Assembly: GCA_027310265.1 (NCBI GenBank)
Contig: DAIDBC010000023.1
Location: 1 to 5,587, forward strand
DNA from: Candidatus Colwelliibacteriota bacterium
Lineage (GTDB): Bacteria; Patescibacteriota; Minisyncoccia; UBA6257; Colwellbacteraceae
Direction: 5' to 3'
Length of the DNA: 5,587 nt
Shown here one piece after another: positions 1 to 5,077 of the stretch. The translations under genes and the position numbers were made by a program. Position 1 is the first letter of the stretch; every line of letters begins with the position of its first letter. The notes under the pieces were generated by a model, which was given only the letters and a program-made list of their open reading frames with translations, ran no database searches and was not told the DNA's origin.

Positions 1-273
1 GATTAACTGAATCATGTTGGAAATAAAAAGCCACAACACGAAGGCTGGGTAGGGGTCGAAACGCAACGACTGCGGACCAAGCATATTCCACCCGAGCCAC
101 AACACGGTCCACCCGGCCAGGATGAAGAAAAATCCCATAGTACCCACGTGTTCGGTTATGAACAGGGCCAGCCGGTCTAGGCGGGTCAGCCGTTCGTAGT
201 ACTCGATATTTATATTGCGCAAGGGTTTGCGCAGCCTTTTCAGTTCAGCAACAGTTAACGGCTTCTCAGACAT
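1..273 (-). CDS. DUF1003 family membrane protein (5' part, cut by window edge)
   Basis: This is the N-terminal 91 residues of a minus-strand gene that continues past base 1. It starts at ATG 273-271 (MSEKPLTVAE) and is open to the window edge. A charged, probably cytoplasmic N-terminus (about residues 1-38) is followed by a hydrophobic segment (about 45-62, rich in F, I, L and W), a short loop with the FDPYP motif (72-76), and the start of a second membrane helix (about 77 onward, ending SNMIQLI). A long soluble N-terminus, a first helix, then FDPYP leading into a second helix is the hallmark of DUF1003 (PF06210), whose function is unknown. The start is supported by a TATAAT box 7 nt upstream, which implies a nearly leaderless transcript. 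No Shine-Dalgarno is seen. It is divergent from the zinc-ribbon gene. The family call is fairly safe; the missing C-terminus cannot be judged. Confidence 0.85.
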   Translation of the reverse strand, partial: MSEKPLTVAELKRLRKPLRNINIEYYERLTRLDRLALFITEHVGTMGFFFILAGWTVLWLGWNMLGPQSLRFDPYPAFVLWLFISNMIQLI

Positions 274-280
274 TGTCTGT

Positions 281-286
281 ATTATA
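281..286 (-). promoter_or_regulatory. -10 box of the DUF1003 gene (leaderless type)
   Basis: On the minus strand a perfect TATAAT lies 7 nt upstream of the DUF1003 ATG. With the usual 6-8 nt between the -10 box and the transcription start, the mRNA would begin at or next to the A of ATG. No convincing -35 hexamer is seen at 16-18 nt spacing, so the call rests on the -10 match and its position. Confidence 0.55.
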
Positions 287-318
287 CAGTATGGATTTGA
301 CCCGGGTTTGTGGAAATG

Positions 319-347
319 TTTACAAATATCCCCGGTTATTGTATAGT
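319..347 (+). promoter_or_regulatory. Predicted sigma70-type promoter for the zinc-ribbon gene
   Basis: TTTACA (319-324) and TATAGT (342-347) are separated by exactly 17 bp, each one or two bases from the sigma70 consensus. Transcription would start near 354, giving a leader of about 85 nt before the ATG at 440. No clear Shine-Dalgarno is present in the leader, whose last bases are A-rich. It faces away from the DUF1003 promoter, so 274-439 is a divergent control region. Confidence 0.5.
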
Positions 348-439
348 CTCCGCCAGAATAGGTTCGAAACCAAAAGGCATACGTCTAATTAACGCGCCAT
401 TTTGTAGGAATCTAGATAAGTCGTTTAAAGATAAATAAA

Positions 440-625
440 ATGGCGTACAACGATCAGAATAGAGGTGGTTTCCAGCGCCAAATGTTCAAAGGTGACTGGA
501 AGTGCTCTAAGTGCGGTGCGGCTATAACCGAACTGCCCTTTGAGCCGGATCCTTCTAGACTCGACCAGCTTCTTTGCCGTGATTGTCACCGGGAGAAGCG
601 GATGAGCCGCAGGGACTACCGCTAA
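440..625 (+). CDS. Small zinc-ribbon protein (CxxC...CxxC)
   Basis: A 61-residue protein with an Asn/Gln/Arg/Gly-rich N-terminus (about 1-18) followed by one zinc-ribbon. Cys22-x2-Cys25 and Cys46-x2-Cys49 form the two knuckles, separated by 20 residues that hold an ELPFEPD stretch (31-37). The C-terminus is basic (REKRMSRRDYR). Four correctly spaced cysteines and a basic tail suggest a zinc-stabilised nucleic-acid- or ribosome-associated protein. Small proteins with this pattern (CxxCG...PFxP...CxxC) are frequent in Patescibacteria and are usually annotated only as zinc-ribbon proteins; no specific function is known to me. It stands alone as a transcription unit, with a promoter at 319-347 and a strong terminator 5 nt after its stop. 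A minus-strand open frame over the same bases is a shadow lacking any domain. Confidence 0.85.
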   Translation: MAYNDQNRGGFQRQMFKGDWKCSKCGAAITELPFEPDPSRLDQLLCRDCHREKRMSRRDYR

Positions 626-629
626 TGTC

Positions 630-664
630 AAAACTGCCCCGATGTAATATCGGGGCAGTTTTTT
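630..664. terminator. Bidirectional intrinsic terminator between convergent genes
   Basis: A perfect 14-bp inverted repeat (630-643 pairs with 649-662) has a 5-nt loop (GTAAT), a GC-rich core (CTGCCCCGAT / ATCGGGGCAG) and T-runs at the outer ends of both strands: six T at 659-664 on plus and four T on minus. It lies between the stop of the zinc-ribbon gene (625) and the stop of the FKBP gene (675), so it can end transcription from both sides. Confidence 0.92.
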
Positions 665-674
665 GTCGTTCAGA

Positions 675-1166
675 TTAGTTTATTTTTAGAAGGGTGACGT
701 CGAAAATCAGAGTGGAATTTGCCGGTATCTTCGGCGAAGGAGACTGTGCGCCGTAGCCGAGTTCTGCCGGAACAGTAAGTTTTCGCTCTTCTCCAGTTTT
801 CATTCCCAAAAGGCCCTCGTCCCAACCCTTGATTACCTGCCCTGCGCCCAGAGTGAAAGTAAACGGCGTCCCGCGGTCAATGGAGGAGTCGAATTTGGTG
901 CCGTCCTTCAGCGTCCCCACATAGTTTACGGTCAGTTTGTCGCCGTTTTTAGCCGCCGGTCCGCTGCCTTCTTTGATAATTTGTGTGTCGACTTTCGGTT
1001 GTGAAGCATTGTTAGCCATTTGATTGGTAGCGTTATTTACACTAGCAGTCTCGGTGCCGTTAGTTGCTGTGTTTTGACCTTTAAAGTATCCGCCGAAGTA
1101 GAACCCCGCGAATATCACTGCTAGCACTATTAAAGTTATTACTACTGCAGTTTTATTTATTTTCAT
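675..1166 (-). CDS. Membrane-anchored FKBP-type peptidyl-prolyl cis-trans isomerase
   Basis: A 163-residue protein predicted to catalyse cis-trans isomerisation of Xaa-Pro bonds and help fold proteins outside the membrane. Residues 1-5 are short and basic, 7-28 form one hydrophobic helix without a lipobox cysteine (an uncleaved anchor or signal peptide), and 29-57 are a low-complexity Asn/Thr/Ala/Gln linker. Residues 58-163 are a complete FKBP domain. Residues equivalent to the FKBP12 active site are kept: Tyr82 (NYVG), Phe92-Asp93, Phe102, Val111-Ile112, Trp115 (VIKGWDEG), Tyr138 (GYGA) and Phe155 (IFDVTLL). It should therefore be an active, extracytoplasmic isomerase tethered to the cell surface. 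It is the last gene of the minus-strand unit, 26 nt after the basic small ORF, and may also use its own promoter (about 1175-1183). It ends 10 nt from the shared terminator. Confidence 0.95.
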   Translation of the reverse strand: MKINKTAVVITLIVLAVIFAGFYFGGYFKGQNTATNGTETASVNNATNQMANNASQPKVDTQIIKEGSGPAAKNGDKLTVNYVGTLKDGTKFDSSIDRGTPFTFTLGAGQVIKGWDEGLLGMKTGEERKLTVPAELGYGAQSPSPKIPANSTLIFDVTLLKIN

Positions 1167-1174
1167 GCCGATAT

Positions 1175-1183
1175 TTTATACCA
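1175..1183 (-). promoter_or_regulatory. Extended -10 promoter before the FKBP gene
   Basis: The minus strand reads TGG-TATAAA, an extended -10 element (TGn plus a five-of-six TATAAT match), ending 8 nt before the FKBP ATG. This geometry predicts a transcript starting at or within two bases of the start codon. The -35 region is weak, which extended -10 promoters tolerate. It sits in the 26-nt gap after the small ORF stop, so FKBP could be made both from the upstream operon and from its own start. Confidence 0.5.
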
Positions 1184-1192
1184 AACACGCAA

Positions 1193-1348
1193 TTACTGCG
1201 AGGATCGCTTGCGGCGTTCGCGGGTGCGCTGGTGCTCCAGCCTTGTTGCCTGATCCCAGGGCCGCCAAGTTGCCCGTTTGCCCTTAGATTTGTTGGCGAT
1301 GAAACGGTTGGGTGTGCGGTAAGCCGGCTTGCCTATTTTATTAATCAT
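1193..1348 (-). CDS. Small, highly basic protein of unknown function (51 aa)
   Basis: This 51-residue minus-strand frame starts MINKIGKPAYR and stops with TAA at 1195-1193. Its ATG (1348-1346) overlaps the TGA stop of the PAP2_C phosphatase gene as ATGA, the classic arrangement for translational coupling, which is the main reason to accept it as real. The product has 16 Lys/Arg out of 51 and only two acidic residues, with clusters in KSKGKR (20-25) and RTRERRKR (41-48) and an aromatic patch WRPWDQ (28-33). There is no hydrophobic helix and no cysteine, so it is soluble and may bind RNA, DNA or anionic lipid head groups. I do not recognise a family. It fills what would otherwise be an unusually long gap in this compact region. 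Confidence 0.65.
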   Translation of the reverse strand: MINKIGKPAYRTPNRFIANKSKGKRATWRPWDQATRLEHQRTRERRKRSSQ

Positions 1349-1992
1349 TTAATATCGTTGGTTTTGAAAAGCAGGTAATCTTTAGCGAAGATTTTCTTTG
1401 CGATCACGAAAATGCCGTAGGTTATGAAAAACGCTGAGAAGACGTCTATCGAATAGTGCAAATGTCCCAGAAGTACCGCTGTGCCGCCCGTTATAGACAT
1501 GGCTATGAATGTGTACCTAAGCCATTTCGTATCCCAGAAAGACAAAGACATCAGGAAAGGCAAACCGGTATGGCCGGAGAAGAATAAGTCGTTCCCGGAG
1601 CTTATTTTGCGTATTATGTCATAAGAGTCTATGTAGGCCTGATGCGGCGGAGGAGCGAGGTGGGTAAGGCTCATAAAGATCGAGCGGATGATTATAAATA
1701 TCGCGGTGCTTTTAAGTATAAAAGGTGTGCGCCGCGGCTCGATGATAATTAGACTCGCGACGAAGAGCACAAAAATAACAGCTCCCTCATTGAAAACAAA
1801 CTCGACGTTTATCACCGGGATGTTGTCGAGGATAATGTCGGTTACTGGGTTACTGGCTTTGACGCTGGTATATGAGTTGGCGTAATAAGTGAACAACAGG
1901 CTCGCGGCAAGCAACAACAACCCCAGCGCGACTCCGAGCAGGAATGATTTTTGCGACCAAAGCGATTTATACTTTCCGACTAATTCAGACAT
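1345..1992 (-). CDS. PAP2-related integral membrane phosphatase (PAP2_C, sphingomyelin-synthase-like)
   Basis: A 215-residue, largely hydrophobic protein with about six membrane helices (roughly 17-37, 65-84, 91-109, 141-153, 160-177, 182-202). Three sequence blocks mark the PAP2_C group (PF14360), the type shared with eukaryotic sphingomyelin synthases: R103 with the following T110-H-L-A-P-P-P, SGHT with His141 (139-142), and HYSID with His179 and Asp183 (179-183) leading into an AFFITYG helix. His141, His179 and Asp183 match the catalytic triad of that family, which cleaves or transfers phospho-head groups on lipids, for example phosphatidate to diacylglycerol or head-group exchange. The substrate cannot be read from the sequence. 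It is the first gene of the minus-strand unit and is divergent from the alpha/beta hydrolase across 35 bp. No Shine-Dalgarno is visible before ATG 1992-1990. Confidence 0.88.
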   Translation of the reverse strand: MSELVGKYKSLWSQKSFLLGVALGLLLLAASLLFTYYANSYTSVKASNPVTDIILDNIPVINVEFVFNEGAVIFVLFVASLIIIEPRRTPFILKSTAIFIIIRSIFMSLTHLAPPPHQAYIDSYDIIRKISSGNDLFFSGHTGLPFLMSLSFWDTKWLRYTFIAMSITGGTAVLLGHLHYSIDVFSAFFITYGIFVIAKKIFAKDYLLFKTNDIK

Positions 1993-2027
1993 AAATTACG
2001 CGCCAAAGAGGCTATATTAATTTTACC
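1993..2027. promoter_or_regulatory. Compact divergent promoter spacer
   Basis: Only 35 bp separate the starts of the PAP2_C gene (minus) and the hydrolase gene (plus). On the plus strand TATATT (2013-2018) ends 9 nt before ATG 2028, which fits a leaderless start. On the minus strand the overlapping TAATAT (2019-2014) is a weaker -10 candidate that would give a leader of about 15 nt. The two -10 elements share bases, so the two directions may compete or be regulated together. No good -35 is seen for either. Confidence 0.4.
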
Positions 2028-2891
2028 ATGCCGGCTTATTCTTATAATATATCTTGGATGGAATCGCCCTTGGAACAGATATGGCTCCAGACCCCGAACG
2101 GCAGGATATGTTACTTCGTAAACAATAGCTTTAAGGGCAGGCCAACCATAGTCCTGCTTCACGGTCTTTCGGCGAACCATACTACCTGGCTTCACGCCGA
2201 GCGCAGGTTAAAGGAACTCAAACTCAACTATCTGATGCCGGACCTGCGTGGTCACGGCCATTCCGACAAAACCAAGGAGCGGGACCTGTACCGCTATCCG
2301 GTATTTACCGAAGACCTTAGGGAAATAATTCAAAAAGAGAACTTATCCAAGATCATCCTGGTTGGCTATTCTTTTGGCGGCTTCGTGGCCCTGGACTACG
2401 CTACAAAGTATCCGTCGTCCGTCGCCGCTTTGGTTTTGATAAGCGTAAACCACGTCAACCCTCTTATCTACAAGAAAATAAATTTCCTCACCTGGCCGAC
2501 TTATTATTTGTTGAGCTTTATCGCCTTCGCGCTTTTGTGGCAGCGACGTAAGAAGTATCATTATTTTGACCAGGAGACCGAGCGGGGATACTGGAGTTCC
2601 ACTTTTAAGGGATTTATTACCATGCCCGTTTCCATAAATTTGTGGATGCTCGCCGAAACGGCCAACCTGGATTTCCGTGGGGAGGTAGGAAAAATTTCTT
2701 GCCCAACACTGATTTTGAAGAGCAGCGACGACCCCTTTCTCTCGGGACGGGAAGCCGAGGATATGCGGCAGAAAATAAAAAACTCAGAAATTTTTGTCTT
2801 AAAGACGCCGACGCATTTTTTGGCTTCAAAGCACCAAAACGAGGTGATGGACGTGATAACCGACTTCTTGAAACGAAGAAAAATAGTATGA
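2028..2891 (+). CDS. Alpha/beta hydrolase, lipase/esterase-like
   Basis: A 287-residue alpha/beta hydrolase fold protein. In order: the oxyanion-hole strand IVLLHG (41-46), the DLRGHGHSD turn (72-80), the nucleophile elbow G-Y-S-F-G-G (113-118) with Ser115, the acid turn SSDDP with Asp235 or Asp234, and His263 in TPTHFL. The triad is complete, so the enzyme should be active. The cap region (about 151-171, rich in W, Y, F and L) is a nearly uninterrupted hydrophobic stretch followed by RRKK, which suggests contact with a membrane or lipid substrate. A monoacylglycerol or other lipid esterase is likely but not proven. The start is uncertain: ATG 2028 follows TATATT, while ATG 2058 (residue 11) follows a perfect TATAAT (2043-2048) by 9 nt and still leaves a normal N-terminus. 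It is the first gene of the plus-strand operon, and its TGA overlaps the next ATG. Confidence 0.9.
   Translation: MPAYSYNISWMESPLEQIWLQTPNGRICYFVNNSFKGRPTIVLLHGLSANHTTWLHAERRLKELKLNYLMPDLRGHGHSDKTKERDLYRYPVFTEDLREIIQKENLSKIILVGYSFGGFVALDYATKYPSSVAALVLISVNHVNPLIYKKINFLTWPTYYLLSFIAFALLWQRRKKYHYFDQETERGYWSSTFKGFITMPVSINLWMLAETANLDFRGEVGKISCPTLILKSSDDPFLSGREAEDMRQKIKNSEIFVLKTPTHFLASKHQNEVMDVITDFLKRRKIV
2043..2048 (+). promoter_or_regulatory. Alternative -10 box for an inner start of the hydrolase gene
   Basis: A perfect TATAAT lies within the first codons of the annotated hydrolase frame, and its end is 9 nt before an in-frame ATG at 2058. The geometry repeats that seen before the DUF1003 and FKBP genes. 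TTTTAC at 2021-2026 (16-bp spacing) is a weak -35 candidate. If used, the protein is 277 residues, starting MESPLEQ. Confidence 0.35.
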
Positions 2892-4075
2892 GGATAGCAA
2901 TTTTCAGTGATACTTTTCCGCCGCAGATAAACGGCGTGGCCAACGCCGCATATCAGTCGGCTAAGGCCCTTACCGAACGCGGGCATCAGGTGGCGGTTTT
3001 TACGGTGATGAAAAGTCGTGCTCTCGCCCGCGCTGTTTCCGCCCGCGAGGGATTCGCCGTGTTTACGATACCGTCGTTTGCTGTACCGGCCTATCCCGGG
3101 GAGCGGTGCGGCTGGCTCATCGGGACAACATTAAACCGGCTAAGGAGATTTCGGCCGGACGTGATTCACGTGCACACGCCGTTTGCGGTTGGTTGGGAAG
3201 CGATTCTCGGAGGTAAATTACTGGGCATTCCGATCGTGGGCACGCACCATACTTTTTACGATCACTACCTGAAACACGTGAAAGCAGACTATAGATGGAC
3301 CCGAAAGTTTTCTTGGAGGTATACTGTCGGCTTTTACAACCGTTGCGATATGGTTTTGGGTCCGTCGCAGTCGTTGGCGGACGCGATGGTGCGGGCCGGT
3401 TTAAAAAGGCCGATTACGACCTTGCAGAATTTTATCGACACCGATTTTTTCAAACCAGTTTCCAGCGCAACGGCCAAAAAGGAGGTTAAGGGTGGCTTTG
3501 GTATTGGCGGTAAGTCACTCGTATATATGGGCCGCTTGAGTTACGAAAAAAATATTGACGACGTGATAAACGCTTTTGTCATTGCGCATAAGCGCGAGCG
3601 GGGTCTGAAACTGATGGTCGTTGGCGACGGGCCAGAGAAAGACAATTTGGTTAAGTTGGCTACAGAGCTTGGCGTGAAGATGAGCGTGATCTTCACCGGT
3701 TTTTTGGAGGGGGAAGAGTTGGTACAAGCGCTTCAGGCCAACGATATTTTCCTTACCGCCTCACGGAGCGAGAATATGCCGCTCTCGCTTTTGGAGGCGA
3801 TGGCGGTTGGTTTGCCTTTTGTGATGGTCAAAGAGAAGGGACTCGCAGAGATGATGCAAGACGGCGTAAACGGTTATTTTGCCGAAACTGGGGATGCGGG
3901 GGATATGGCCGAGAAAGCACTCAAAATTTTGTCGCAGCCAAAGATACTTAAGAAATTTGGCGATGCTTCCAGGGTACTGGCGATGGAATATTCCAAAGAC
4001 AAAGTGACCTCGAAATTAGAGAGAATTTACGATGGGGTAATAGCCGAAAAATATGAAAATCTGCCTGTATCTTGA
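2888..4075 (+). CDS. GT4 glycosyltransferase, probable 1,2-diacylglycerol 3-alpha-glucosyltransferase (LafA-like)
   Basis: A 395-residue GT-B retaining glycosyltransferase. The open frame extends upstream to 2642, but the true start is ATG 2888, which overlaps the hydrolase stop as ATGA and begins the family N-terminus MRIAIFSDTFPPQINGVA. The N-terminal domain holds HVHTPFAVGW (94-103) and THHTFYDHY (119-127), blocks typical of monoglucosyl-diacylglycerol synthases and their relatives. The C-terminal domain (about 207 on) has GRLSYEKN with Arg216 and Lys221, GDGPE (246-250) and the E-x7-E motif Glu295/Glu303, which bind the nucleotide sugar. The protein probably acts at the inner membrane face, moving glucose from UDP-glucose to diacylglycerol. 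PimB-type mannosyltransferases share this architecture, so donor and acceptor are less certain than the fold. It is followed by a second glycosyltransferase that overlaps it by 23 nt. Confidence 0.88.
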   Translation: MRIAIFSDTFPPQINGVANAAYQSAKALTERGHQVAVFTVMKSRALARAVSAREGFAVFTIPSFAVPAYPGERCGWLIGTTLNRLRRFRPDVIHVHTPFAVGWEAILGGKLLGIPIVGTHHTFYDHYLKHVKADYRWTRKFSWRYTVGFYNRCDMVLGPSQSLADAMVRAGLKRPITTLQNFIDTDFFKPVSSATAKKEVKGGFGIGGKSLVYMGRLSYEKNIDDVINAFVIAHKRERGLKLMVVGDGPEKDNLVKLATELGVKMSVIFTGFLEGEELVQALQANDIFLTASRSENMPLSLLEAMAVGLPFVMVKEKGLAEMMQDGVNGYFAETGDAGDMAEKALKILSQPKILKKFGDASRVLAMEYSKDKVTSKLERIYDGVIAEKYENLPVS

Positions 4076-5069
4076 GTTTTATAATTTCTGGGGCGGAGTG
4101 CTGTTTAAGAATATCGGCACAGGCCTTTTGCGCTCGTACGAAAACCAGAAGAAGATCTTGCGTTCACTGGGAATCGAGTTTACCGAACGTTGGGATGACT
4201 CCTGCGATATTCTGCAGATTAACACTCCGTGGCTGAAATCGCTTTATCTCATAAAGAAAGCGCACCGGCTGGGCAAGAAAGTAATTATCTGGTCGCACGT
4301 AACCGCCGAAGACGCCGCGCAAGTTTTCTGGTTCAACCGTTTTATCAAGGGTCTGATCAAGAAATATTTAGCTTACGCTTACGGCCGGGCCGATCTGGTA
4401 TTTTGTCCCTCGGCATATACCAAGTCGCTGCTTATGGCCTACGGCCTGCCCGGCGAGAAACTGATGGTGCAGTCGAACGGTGTTGATCTGAAGCTGTTTT
4501 ATAAGGACGACAAAAAACGTAGAGAGTATCGCCGTATCCACGGTTTGGACAAACTAACTGTCGGGACCGCTGGCTTGGTTATCCCGCGCAAGGGCGTCGA
4601 TGTGTTTCTACAACTTGCGGCAAAATATCCGCAGTACCAGTTTGTCTGGTTTGGCAAAATATACAGCAAACTTATGGCCAAGGGTTTGCCTAAGACTTTA
4701 CCGGCTAATGTAAAATTCACCGGCTATGTTGACGATATGTGCGCCGCTTTCAATGCTTTAGATATTTTTATCTTTCCATCTTATGAGGAGAATCAAGGGA
4801 TGGTTATCTTAGAAGCAGCTGCGGTAGGCCTGCCGATATTGGTGCGCGATATCCCGGTTTACAATCCGTGGCTGAAGGACGGAGAAAATTGTCTGAAGGC
4901 CAAGGACAACAGCGACTTTGGGCCGCGTTTGGAGAAGATAATCGCCGACAAACGTTTGGAAAATAAGTTACGTAAAGAGGCTGTTGCGCTAGCCCGCGAA
5001 GAAGACATCGAAGTTCTGAATAAAAAACTTGTGGCCACCTACCGCAAGTTGCTGCAAAGCCGTCCATAG
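4053..5069 (+). CDS. GT4 glycosyltransferase, CpoA/LafB-like (second sugar of glycolipid)
   Basis: A 338-residue GT-B glycosyltransferase that starts 23 nt inside the upstream glycosyltransferase, so the two are translationally linked. N-terminal MKICLYLEFY, the LQINTPW block (54-60), KKVIIWSHVTAEDA (75-88) and CPSAYTKSLL (118-127) follow, as I recall it, the pattern of streptococcal CpoA/LafB, which adds a second hexose to monoglucosyl-diacylglycerol. The C-terminal domain shows SNGVD (141-145), PRKGVDVF (178-185) in place of the usual GR..xKG loop, the E-x7-E motif Glu246/Glu254 (ENQGMVILE) and RDIPVYNPW (265-273), another CpoA-like block. The predicted role is to elongate the glycolipid made by its neighbour. 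The sugar transferred cannot be read from the sequence, and a cell-wall or capsule transferase is the main alternative. It ends in TAG 8 nt before the patatin gene. Confidence 0.85.
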   Translation: MKICLYLEFYNFWGGVLFKNIGTGLLRSYENQKKILRSLGIEFTERWDDSCDILQINTPWLKSLYLIKKAHRLGKKVIIWSHVTAEDAAQVFWFNRFIKGLIKKYLAYAYGRADLVFCPSAYTKSLLMAYGLPGEKLMVQSNGVDLKLFYKDDKKRREYRRIHGLDKLTVGTAGLVIPRKGVDVFLQLAAKYPQYQFVWFGKIYSKLMAKGLPKTLPANVKFTGYVDDMCAAFNALDIFIFPSYEENQGMVILEAAAVGLPILVRDIPVYNPWLKDGENCLKAKDNSDFGPRLEKIIADKRLENKLRKEAVALAREEDIEVLNKKLVATYRKLLQSRP

Positions 5070-5072
5070 GAG
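5068..5072 (+). promoter_or_regulatory. Shine-Dalgarno site of the patatin gene
   Basis: AGGAG lies 5 nt before ATG 5078 and overlaps the TAG stop of the upstream glycosyltransferase. It is the only clear ribosome-binding site in the window and fixes the patatin start at 5078 rather than at the nearby in-frame ATG 5090. Confidence 0.7.
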
Positions 5073-5077
5073 CCCGG

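Noticed and set aside
361..371. GGTTCGAAACC resembling a tRNA T-loop.
   Set aside because: The flanks do not form a 5-bp T-stem, and no acceptor, D or anticodon arms can be drawn around it. It is just a short palindrome-like word.
392..2005. The word ACGCGCCA, preceded by a TTA-like run, occurs in both intergenic promoter regions (392-399 and 1998-2005).
   Set aside because: Only 8 bases match exactly, and a shared 8-mer between two short spacers is not rare by chance. There is no third copy or symmetry to suggest an operator.
2642..2887. Upstream extension of the first glycosyltransferase to an ATG at 2642 (82 extra residues).
   Set aside because: It lies wholly inside the hydrolase gene in another frame, its residues are low-quality shadow sequence, and ATG 2888 begins the exact family N-terminus with an ATGA overlap.
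2561..2986. Minus-strand open frames of 141 and 108 residues over the hydrolase/glycosyltransferase junction.
   Set aside because: They are antisense to two confident genes, show no domain, and have no promoter or start-site support.
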